A stretch of 64,000 nt of DNA, taken from NCBI GenBank assembly GCA_016208685.1, contig JACQXM010000027.1:93668-157667 (forward strand), written 5' to 3'. A model generated the notes under the pieces. The model did not search any database. It worked only from the letters and a program-made list of their open reading frames with translations, and was not told the DNA's origin. This DNA is from Planctomycetota bacterium. GTDB taxonomy: Bacteria > Planctomycetota > Phycisphaerae > UBA1845. Positions 29,125 to 37,703 of this stretch are shown one piece after another. Both the position numbers and the translations under genes were made by a program. The stretch's first letter is position 1. Every line of letters begins with the position of its first letter.

Positions 29125-30141
29125 ATGATCCTCCACCTCCTTCTGCTTACCGGCTCTGTATCCGCAGCGCCGGGCGACGCGCCGCGTTCGCCGGCGCCCG
29201 GACTCATCGAGTACGTCAACCCCGCGCGATACGAAATCACACAGAGCATCAACGCCACCAACACCGACGTCTCAGCGCTGGAACTCCTGGAACTGAACCT
29301 GCCGATTCCCCAGAACTGGCCGGAGCAGCACGTCAGCGACGTTGCGGTGACCGGCGACGCCACCTTTCGCCTACGCGACCTTGAAGGCATGGGCACCATC
29401 GTGCGCAGCCTCTACCGCCAGGCCGGGCAAGGACCCAAACCGGGTGAATCGCGGACCCTCACTGTGACTTACCGCCTGGAATGCCGGGAAATCCGCACCG
29501 ACTCCGCGGCGCTGGCGACGCGGCGATACCCATCCTACGACCAGCGCAGCCCCGACTACCGGCGCTTTACGCGCGGCGAGAAGCTCATTGAGGCCGACGC
29601 CCCGCCCATCGCGGCCCTGGCGCAGGAGCTGCGGCGCCAGGCGCCCGGCCCCTACGCCTACGCCCGTGCCGCGTTCGACCACGTGGTGGACCACACGGAG
29701 TACGTCAGCCCCTCGCCCGCCCAGGGGGCGCTGGAATGCCTGCAAAAGGGCAAGGCGGACTGCGGGTCGTACGCGGCGCTGTTCGTGGCCCTTTGCCGCG
29801 CCGGCGGCGTGCCCGCCCGGCCGGTGGCCGGCTGCTGGGCCTTGGGTGACAATCAGTGGCACTGCTGGGCGGAGTTCCTTCTGCCGGGCGTGGGCTGGGT
29901 GCCCGCCGACCCCACGGCGGCGCAGCGCGGCGCCGGCGAGCGCGCCTACTACTTCGGCAACCTCGACAACAACCGCGTGGCGCTCGCCAAGACGTTCAAC
30001 CTCACCGTCAACACCACCCGGGGAAGCAGGGAATTGGGGTTCGTGCAGGTGGGAACCTGGTGGTGGGTCCCTGCGCCCGGCAGCAGCGGCAGTCGGATGG
30101 GCGTGGAGCACCGCTTCCGCGGGGCGAAGGCCCCGGATTAG
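29125..30141 (+). CDS. Transglutaminase-like superfamily secreted protein
   Basis: LECLQKGKADCGSYAALFVALCRAGGVPARPVAGCWALGDNQWHCWAEFLLPGVGWVPADPT: Cys/His/Asp transglutaminase-like core; start trimmed to MILHLLLLTGSVSAA. Confidence 0.88.
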   Translation: MILHLLLLTGSVSAAPGDAPRSPAPGLIEYVNPARYEITQSINATNTDVSALELLELNLPIPQNWPEQHVSDVAVTGDATFRLRDLEGMGTIVRSLYRQAGQGPKPGESRTLTVTYRLECREIRTDSAALATRRYPSYDQRSPDYRRFTRGEKLIEADAPPIAALAQELRRQAPGPYAYARAAFDHVVDHTEYVSPSPAQGALECLQKGKADCGSYAALFVALCRAGGVPARPVAGCWALGDNQWHCWAEFLLPGVGWVPADPTAAQRGAGERAYYFGNLDNNRVALAKTFNLTVNTTRGSRELGFVQVGTWWWVPAPGSSGSRMGVEHRFRGAKAPD

Positions 30142-30253
30142 TGCCCGTCGCCCGCGGCACCGAAAACGCCTACACTCTGCCGCAACCCGCGCCGGCCGGG
30201 GACTCCCGCCGGCGCCCTGGCGGACTCGGAGGTGTCGGTTGGAAGGCCGTGGA

Positions 30254-31633
30254 ATGCTCGCCGAACCCAAGCTCTCCTGGCGGTTTCCCGCTACCTTCTG
30301 GATCGCCAACGTCGCCGAGCTTTTCGAGCGAGCCGCCTTCTACGGCATGTTCATCGTGCTGGTCGTCTACCTGTCGGACGTTGTGGGCTTCACGGACATC
30401 GAAGCCGGGAATGTGGCCGCCGGATTCGCCGCGCTGCTCTACCTCCTGCCCCCGTTCCTGGGCGCCCTGGCCGACAAGATCGGCTTCCGCGCGGCGCTGA
30501 TCGTCGCCTTCGCCAGCCTCAGCGCGGGTTACTTTCTGCTCGGCGCGCTGCCCTACAAACCCACGACGGTGATCTCGCTGGCCCTTGTGGCCTTCGGCGG
30601 AGCCATCGTCAAGCCGGTGATTTCCGGGACCGCCGCCCAGTGCTCCGATGAACGTCATCGGGCGCGGGCGTTCTCGGTGTTCTACTGGGCGGTGAACATC
30701 GGGTCCTTTTCGGGCAAGACGTTCGCCGCGCCCCTTCGGGAGCATTACGGACTGGCCTACATCGATTACTTCTCGGCCGCGGCGGCTTTCGCCGCCCTGC
30801 TGTGGGTGACGCTGTTCTACCGCAACGTAAACCGGAGCGCGCCGACCCGCACCTTCGACGATATTTGCCGCGGATTCGGCAGGGTGCTTACGAACTTCCG
30901 CTTCATGGCTCTGATTCTCATCGTCGCCGGGTTCTGGATCATTCAGGGGCAGATCTACGCCACCATGTCCAAGTACGTCTTTCGCCTTCTCGGCCCCGGC
31001 GCCAGGCCGGAATGGCTGGCGAACGTCAACCCGCTCGTGGTCGTGCTCTGCGTCGTCCCCATCACCCATGCCATCCGGAAGCTGAAGCCCGAAAGCGCCA
31101 TCGGCATCGGGCTCTTCATCATTCCGTTCTCCGCGGTGGCCATCGCGTGCAGCCCGCTGCTCGAGGCCGTCACCGGTAAATCGCTTTCCGTGTTCGGGTG
31201 GTTCACGCTGCACCCCGTGACCGCTCTGGTGATCGTGGGGATCGCCATCCAGGGTTTGGCGGAGTGTTTCCTCTCGCCCAAGTTCCTCGAGTATGCCTCG
31301 CGACAGGCGCCTCCCGGTGAGGAGGGGCTGTACATGGGGTACCAGCACCTCACCACGTTCTTTGCATGGTTCGCGGGCTTCATTCTCTCCGGACACCTGT
31401 TGGATCGGTTCTGCCCCGACCCGGCGAAGATGCCGGCGGAGGTGCGGGCGAGTCTGCAGGCGGCGATTGAAACCGGCTCCGCCCTTCCCGCGGAATACGC
31501 CCATGCACATTACATCTGGATCGTGTACGCCGGCATCGGCGTGGCCGCGTTCCTGGCGCTGCATGTGTTTCGAATCGTCACCGGTCGCGTCGACCGCTAC
31601 CACGCCGCCGCAACCGCGGACGGCGCCGCGTGA
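30254..31633 (+). CDS. POT/PTR2-like MFS transporter
   Basis: FPATFWIANVAELFERAAFYGMFIVLVVYLSDVVGF...; many TM segments; GLAECFLSPKFLEYASRQAPPGEEGLYMG. Confidence 0.85.
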   Translation: MLAEPKLSWRFPATFWIANVAELFERAAFYGMFIVLVVYLSDVVGFTDIEAGNVAAGFAALLYLLPPFLGALADKIGFRAALIVAFASLSAGYFLLGALPYKPTTVISLALVAFGGAIVKPVISGTAAQCSDERHRARAFSVFYWAVNIGSFSGKTFAAPLREHYGLAYIDYFSAAAAFAALLWVTLFYRNVNRSAPTRTFDDICRGFGRVLTNFRFMALILIVAGFWIIQGQIYATMSKYVFRLLGPGARPEWLANVNPLVVVLCVVPITHAIRKLKPESAIGIGLFIIPFSAVAIACSPLLEAVTGKSLSVFGWFTLHPVTALVIVGIAIQGLAECFLSPKFLEYASRQAPPGEEGLYMGYQHLTTFFAWFAGFILSGHLLDRFCPDPAKMPAEVRASLQAAIETGSALPAEYAHAHYIWIVYAGIGVAAFLALHVFRIVTGRVDRYHAAATADGAA

Positions 31634-31675
31634 CGCATGCCAGCCCGTAGCCGCGCCACAATTCCACCGGCGTGC

Positions 31676-32296
31676 CTACTCGTTCGCGGCGCTTAAGAGC
31701 ATCGACTTGAGCGCGGAGTAATTGGCGGGCTCGGCCAGGTCGTGTTCCGTAAGGTTATAGGTGGCGACGTGCTCGCTGTCGGCCCCCACGACGTAGACGT
31801 CCCGATACTCGACGTTCCAGAGCGTCCAGGCGTCGTCGTCGCTGGTGGATTGCAGCCACGGAATGGTCCGACCGGAGGTAATCAGCTCGTTGTCCGATTC
31901 CAGTCCGATCTCATTAACCCCTAGAATCTGGATCGGGCGCGCCGTGTCCTCCAACATCAACTCGGCCTGCATCTGATCGAGGAAGCCGAACTGGCTTCGA
32001 CAGTACCCTCACGTCGAGTGTCCGAAGTACCAGGCGGAGACCTGCCCGAGGTAATCGCGCGGCGAGACCTCGCTGTCGTACCGCGCCGAGCGCGGGTTTA
32101 CGTCCCGGAGCGAGAAATCCGGCAACACCGCGGCCGAGGCGACCGGCTCCCCTACCGACCCGGCCGCCTCGTCACCCGGCTGGTTGGGAACCCCGCCGCC
32201 GGCGGCGCCTGCGGTAACGCCCGCCGCGCAGCCGAAAAGCGACGCCCCGACGGCAACCACCACAATCGTCAGAAGTCCGCGAGTCATACGTACCAT
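31676..32296 (-). CDS. Candidate selenoprotein: redoxin/thioredoxin-like lipoprotein with U-G-Y-C motif (TGA at 32011-32009 read as Sec)
   Basis: MVRMTRGLLTIVVVAVGASLFGCAAG...LPDFSLRDVNPRSARYDSEVSPRDYLGQVSAWYFGHST[TGA]GYCRSQFGFLDQMQAELM...YSALKSMLLSAANE; same frame on both sides of a single TGA. Confidence 0.75.
31982..31998 (-). promoter_or_regulatory. Candidate bacterial SECIS hairpin
   Basis: mRNA-sense GAAGCC-AGUUC-GGCUUC (perfect 6-bp stem, 5-nt loop with GU), loop beginning at the 17th nucleotide after the UGA. Confidence 0.6.
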
Positions 32297-32451
32297 CGGT
32301 TCATCGTCTCCGCATCCACGGGAACGTCCCCACACGCCTCCGCGGCATTGGCTAACGCCGCACCGCAGTCAGGGTCGGTTCATCATCCGCGCCCGGGACA
32401 CCCCGGGTCTGTACGTTCGTCGTCACGGCCGCGATGACGCACGAGGGACGA

Positions 32452-32910
32452 TCAGCCTTCCGACACGTTGATCTTCACCGCGCGCGGCATGCTTGCCTTA
32501 GACTTGGGAACGGAGATCTGCAAAACGCCCTGCCGGCACGCCGCGGACAAACGCTCGGCGTCGATCTCACCGGGTAGCTCGAGCGTACGGCAGAAGGTGC
32601 CGTAGCGCCGCTCTGTACGCAGTCCCCGATCCGCTTCCCCTACCACTCCCGGCCGGGACTTCTCCCCGCGAACGGTGATCACGCGCCCTACGTGGCTGAC
32701 ATCGATACGCTCCGCGTCCACCCCCGGCACTTCCACGAGCAGCAGGTAGCGGTCGCTTTGTTCAACGAGGTCCACCGCGGGCGCCCACTCCTGCCCGTCG
32801 AACGGCCCCGTCGACACGCCTCCATGCCACACCCGCTCCAGCAGGCTGTTCATCTCGTCCTGCAAACTCCCCAGGGACATCTGAGCCGCGGAAAAGGGTC
32901 GGAACGTCAT
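32452..32910 (-). CDS. Hsp20/alpha-crystallin family small heat shock protein
   Basis: WAPAVDLVEQSDRYLLLVEVPGVDAERIDVSHVGRVITVRGEKS...TFCRTLELPGEIDAERLSAACRQGVLQISVPKS. Confidence 0.93.
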   Translation of the reverse strand: MTFRPFSAAQMSLGSLQDEMNSLLERVWHGGVSTGPFDGQEWAPAVDLVEQSDRYLLLVEVPGVDAERIDVSHVGRVITVRGEKSRPGVVGEADRGLRTERRYGTFCRTLELPGEIDAERLSAACRQGVLQISVPKSKASMPRAVKINVSEG

Positions 32911-33141
32911 GACCGGCACTCCTTCAACGATGACAATTTCCTGTCCGTATGCTCCCGCCGCAGCGGGCTCCGCCGCGCCTGTCAGCACGGCAAAGCGCCC
33001 TTCGGCGCTGAATTCTACCCTCCCGGCCATGGGCACGCGAACCGGTTGCGATGGACACGGGGCTCCGGTTCAAGGTCGCGTTCCCGCCAGGCGCGTGTCC
33101 ACGCCGACCGGCCCCGCGGGCAAGCCGGCTGCTCGGCTGCT

Positions 33142-33815
33142 CTACACCACATGCGGCGGTCGCTCTAGTGCATCCACGCGCCGTGTGAGCGCCGCGACTT
33201 GTTCCTCCAAGCGCCCCACGCGCTCGCCCAGCGGCCGGTCGTCGGCCTCTCGCGTTTCCTGCGATGCCCCGGCGGGCTCGGTCGCTGCCTGTGCCGCCGG
33301 TTGCGCCATCGCCGCCGATGCCACGGCGGAGGCATCCGGAGTCGTTGCGGGTGTTTCGTCGCCGAGCAGATGTCGATACCGGTTGGCCGACCGGCCGGGC
33401 TCCCGCGGCAGCTCTTCGACGTACGGCGGCGTGTACCGCATCAGCGCCTCCAGAGTCGCCAGCACCGCCGCCAGGTCCGCGAAGGTCGTCATCCGCGAGG
33501 CATTGGTGCGTAGCTCACCCGGCGTCTGCCGCCCGCGGACCATCAGCTCCGCCATGACCGCCTGCTCTCGGCGATCCCAGTGCAGCGCTTCCACAAGGTG
33601 ATGGAGGAACCGGTTCGCCCGGGGAGCTGGAGCGTGTGGATCGCCCGCGATACGTCCGATTCGCCGAATTCGACTACCGGGTCGCGGTTCTGCTTCTGGT
33701 TACAGCCCAGCACCAGGGCGTTAAGGGTCAAAGGGTAGCTTCCCGGTTGGGTAAGCGACTTCTCGATCAGCACTCCGAGCACCCGCAGCTCCGCCGTGGT
33801 GAGTTTCGCGGTCAT
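33142..33815 (-). pseudogene. yceH-like: DUF480/YceH family gene with a frameshift near 33620-33640
   Basis: Frame 1: MTAKLTTAELRVLGVLIEKSLTQPGSYPLTLNALVLGCNQKQNRDPVVEFGESDVSRAIHTLQ; frame 2: RANRFLHHLVEALHWDRREQAVMAELMVRGRQTPGELRTNASRM...REPGRSANRYRHLLG. Confidence 0.8.
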
Positions 33816-34149
33816 GGCCGCATTATCTCCGCCGCTCGCGCGGTGTCACCTGTTCCGCCCTCCGGGCGTCGCGGGTCGGTCAGACCAACGGAAGGCTGAC
33901 GGGCAGCAGCCTTCCCCAAAATGAGAAAGCGGACGCGCGAAATTCTCAAAAACGGGAACCACGTTGCATCGAAGGACCTGGGGCTGATCCGGCGCCAGCC
34001 CGTTGACCACGCCCAGCCGCGTCGCGCATCGGCGGAGCCCACGCCGGCCGCGACTTCCCGCCTGCATCGCGCCGCGTGGCATGATCCCTGCCAGAGTCTT
34101 GTGGGGTAGCGCGTGGGGTGCGCGCCGTACCGGAAAGAAAGGCAATAAC

Positions 34150-37100
34150 ATGACCTGCACCAGCGGCATCATGTTCGGACTGGCGGTCGTTTCACAGATC
34201 GGCCCGCTGACCCATGAAGCGACCCTTTCCACAGGCCTGGACAGCCCGGCACGCATCGCGGTGACCGCGACCGGCATCCTTATCGCCGACACCCGCGCCG
34301 ACCGCATCGTCCGATTCGATCCCGCCGGCACCTACGTTGGCGCTTGGATCGAACCCGCCGGCCCTGTGGGCATAGCCGTGGCCGCCGACGGCCGGGTGTT
34401 CGTGTCCCGCCGCGACGACGCCAGGGTGGGAATCTACGACGCCAACTTCGCCTTCATCGCGTTTCTTGGCGCGGGCGCGGTCACTTTCTCGCGGCCCACC
34501 GACCTTGCCGCGGACCCGCTCAGCGGGAGGATCTTCGTGGTCGACAGCGGTGCCGATCGCGTATACGCGTTCGACTCCGGCGGCGGACTTGCGCTGGTGT
34601 TCGGCATCCGCGGGTCGGGGTTTGGCCAATTCAAGTACCCCAGCGCCATTGCGATCGACCCCGCGGCGGGTCGCGTCCTGGTCGCCGATCAGGACAACTT
34701 CCGTGTGCAGGTGTTTGATGGCTCGGGCGTGTTTCTTTTCTCCTTCGGCTACCGCATCAAATACCTGCCCGGCGGCGGCAGCGAGGCATGGTTTCAACGC
34801 AGCGCCGGGCTGGCAGTCGACGCCGCCGGTCGCATCTACGTCGCCGACGCCCACATGGGCACCGTCCGCCTCTTCAGCCCCTCGGGGGCGGAGCTGGGGA
34901 AGGTCGTCGGCTACGGTAGTTTGCCCGGACAACTTCGCAACCCGTGCGACGTTGCCCTCGATGCCAGCGGCCGGGTGCTGGTTGCCAACAGCGATGGAGG
35001 AACCGTGGAGACTTTCAGTCCTGCGGGTTCGTCGCTGGCGTCCGCGGGGGTCAACTTCATGGGAACCAACACCAGTGCGACGGACGCCGCGACCGCTGCG
35101 TCAGGAGTGATGCGTAAGTTGCGCCCGTCGGTACGTGAGTTGGGACCCTCGGGAGTTCTGGCGTGGACACTGGCGGCAGGTGGATGGCAACCGCCGCACA
35201 TGCTCGCCGACACGCCCTGCGCGCGGTGTCATAACGTGAACGGCCAGCCGGGCGGACACGAGGCGTCGGTGGACGGGCAGACGAACCTGTGCCTTTCGTG
35301 TCACACCAGCGGCGGGCACGCACTGGACTCCGCCTTCCGCACAATCGATGCGATGTCCCTTTCGCAACCTCCTCCCGCATCGGGCGGGCGGTCCCACGCC
35401 TGGGACGTGCCGGCGGTCAATGCCGCGGCGGGATCGCTCGGACCTCCCGCGGGCAGTAATATGGCGCGCTACACGTCCGGCGGGCTCATCAAGTGCGCCA
35501 CCTGTCACAACCAACATAACCACGACGCCGGGACGCCCTACCTGCGAACCGGCAACACCGACGGCCACCTGTGCCTCCAGTGCCACGCCGACCACGTTAC
35601 GCACACGCCCGGCGGCTCCTGGCAGCCCACCTGCGCGGACTGTCACGACATGCACAATCCGCGGAGCGCCAACCTCGGACTGATCGCCACCCGCATCGAA
35701 AACCGCACCCTGGGAACGACGAAGGACGTAGTGTTCACGGCGCGGACCGGAGCCGGCAGCTACGATGACGGCGAGCCGACCCGCAACGACGGCATTTGCC
35801 AGGTATGTCACACGGCCACCAGCTACCACCGGCACGACGGCGGCGGCGCGGCACACAACAACGGTCAGAACTGCCTGGGATGTCATCCCCACGCCAACGG
35901 GTTTCTTCCCGCGGGGGGCGATTGCATGTCGTGCCATGCCGTGGCACAGGATAACGGCGACAACCTGCCGTCCGGCGGGCGGCGCGCGGTGGTCGGGGAA
36001 TTCCCCGCCGGCAGCGCCCACGCCCACTACGGCGCAGCGCTGGACGGCGGCGCCTGCCTGGTGTGCCACAGCAACGACACCCACATGGACGGCTACGTGG
36101 ACCTGCTCGACCCTGACGACGGCAGCGTGTATCGCTTCGTCCGGGCGGCCGACCTGACGCATTCACCGGACGTCTCCGACTTCTGCGCCGGCTGTCACGA
36201 TGCGGACGGCGCCGCGCGGCTTGCGGCTCCGCTGGACCCGTTCGGCGGTGGCGACGCGCCGCCCGACGTGGCTTCGCGCTTCCTCGGCACGCTGCAATGG
36301 GAGGAGCAGTACGGCGACTTCTGCTTCGGCAACGAGGGCATGCTCCGCCCGGTGAACAGCCACCACGACATCAGCGACGCCGACCAGGCGTTCAGCGGCG
36401 CCAGACTCGAATGCCTGAATTGCCATTCGGCGCACGGCTCATCCCAAGCCACCCCCATCGCGGACCCCTTCCAACCCACCGCGGCCTGGAACGGCAGTGT
36501 CGATGCCTTCTGCCTGGCGTGCCATTCAGGTGGCACCGGTCCTCTTGATCCCGGTACGCCGCCCGGCGTGCTCATGCCCGCGATCGACACCGCCGATCCC
36601 CGCTGGACCGCCGCGGGCGTGAACTGGTCCACGATCCTTGGTGGGGCGTGCCTGTCGTCGCCCTGTTCCGCGATCCGCGGCATAGACTCCTGCGACTACG
36701 GGGCGGGGCCGTGGTACGTCGACTACTCCTGGACGCACTCGGCGCACGGCCCGGATTCCAAGCGCGGTTGGCTGGGCTATTCCGGAGCCCCGGGTGCCGC
36801 CATGTCCTGCATCGATTGCCACGATGCGCACGGCTCCTACACCGCCGCCAACCCGGCGGGCAACGCCTACATGATCCGTGATTTCGTCGATGGAAGTGGT
36901 TTCATCGACGACGGCACCCGCACCGTGGGCTTCAACGGACCGCCCTGGGACACCACAGGCGCCTCACGCGCCGTCGTAGTGACGGCGGCCGGCGTCGATG
37001 TTTCCTGGGGAGCTGCGAACGGGCTATGCGCCGCGTGCCACGCGGAGTGGGAGCAGGCCTACGACTTCCACAGCTACTGCACCGGCTGCCAAGTGTGTCA

Positions 37101-37287
37101 CGGGCACGGAATGGCCTGGGGCGAGGCGGACTGGGTGGACTTCAACGACGATACGCCCTGCCCATTGCCCAGCCCCACGAAGGCCGGCATCACAACGCGG
37201 AGCGCGGCGCCGGATGCGAAGGCCGAAGAGGCCGCGTCGAATAGCGGGCAGCCGGCATTACACCGCGCGCGGCTCCCCGGAAGTTGA
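34150..37287 (+). CDS. NHL-repeat beta-propeller + multiheme c-type cytochrome (15 CxxCH motifs)
   Basis: N-term NHL-type repeats (DLAADPLSGRIFVVDSGADRVYAFDSGG, AIAIDPAAGRVLVADQDNFRVQVFDGSG, ...); CARCH, CLSCH, CATCH, CLQCH, CADCH, CQVCH, CLGCH, CMSCH, CLVCH, CAGCH, CLNCH, CLACH, CIDCH, CAACH, CQVCH. Confidence 0.92.
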   Translation: MTCTSGIMFGLAVVSQIGPLTHEATLSTGLDSPARIAVTATGILIADTRADRIVRFDPAGTYVGAWIEPAGPVGIAVAADGRVFVSRRDDARVGIYDANFAFIAFLGAGAVTFSRPTDLAADPLSGRIFVVDSGADRVYAFDSGGGLALVFGIRGSGFGQFKYPSAIAIDPAAGRVLVADQDNFRVQVFDGSGVFLFSFGYRIKYLPGGGSEAWFQRSAGLAVDAAGRIYVADAHMGTVRLFSPSGAELGKVVGYGSLPGQLRNPCDVALDASGRVLVANSDGGTVETFSPAGSSLASAGVNFMGTNTSATDAATAASGVMRKLRPSVRELGPSGVLAWTLAAGGWQPPHMLADTPCARCHNVNGQPGGHEASVDGQTNLCLSCHTSGGHALDSAFRTIDAMSLSQPPPASGGRSHAWDVPAVNAAAGSLGPPAGSNMARYTSGGLIKCATCHNQHNHDAGTPYLRTGNTDGHLCLQCHADHVTHTPGGSWQPTCADCHDMHNPRSANLGLIATRIENRTLGTTKDVVFTARTGAGSYDDGEPTRNDGICQVCHTATSYHRHDGGGAAHNNGQNCLGCHPHANGFLPAGGDCMSCHAVAQDNGDNLPSGGRRAVVGEFPAGSAHAHYGAALDGGACLVCHSNDTHMDGYVDLLDPDDGSVYRFVRAADLTHSPDVSDFCAGCHDADGAARLAAPLDPFGGGDAPPDVASRFLGTLQWEEQYGDFCFGNEGMLRPVNSHHDISDADQAFSGARLECLNCHSAHGSSQATPIADPFQPTAAWNGSVDAFCLACHSGGTGPLDPGTPPGVLMPAIDTADPRWTAAGVNWSTILGGACLSSPCSAIRGIDSCDYGAGPWYVDYSWTHSAHGPDSKRGWLGYSGAPGAAMSCIDCHDAHGSYTAANPAGNAYMIRDFVDGSGFIDDGTRTVGFNGPPWDTTGASRAVVVTAAGVDVSWGAANGLCAACHAEWEQAYDFHSYCTGCQVCHGHGMAWGEADWVDFNDDTPCPLPSPTKAGITTRSAAPDAKAEEAASNSGQPALHRARLPGS

Positions 37288-37703
37288 ACGGCGGCGACCG
37301 GCGTTCGCAACGCGACCGCGCCGGAGCGGGCTCCGCGGCACCCGATCGAGCCTCTCCCCCACTGCCGTAGGCGGCCACCTCTCGCTGGCAGGCCGCGCGA
37401 CCGGCCCGGGACGGGGGACCGTTCTTTCGGACGTGGAAACGTGCCGACCGTGCCCCTGCTATCGGCCCCGGGCGCTGGTGCGCCACTCCGGCAGGTTATT
37501 CCGCTTACTCCACTCGCCGAGAATAGGTAATGGGAAAGAACGCGGTGCGAGCGCTACACCGCCGCCGGGCGGGCCCGCACCGTGCCATCCCGGCCGCAGC
37601 GACACGCAGCCTGCGGCAACCGCGGGCCGTTTCGCTTACAATGTTCGCGGCCGTGCGATGTGCCCAGCATCGGATCCCCGGCCGACATCGGGAGGTCCAG
37701 TCC

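Noticed and set aside
30170-31603. 477-aa minus-strand ORF
   Set aside because: Antisense to the POT transporter; no recognisable motifs
37290-37700. Short ORFs between the multiheme gene and glgP
   Set aside because: No motifs and Arg/Pro-rich translations; treated as intergenic
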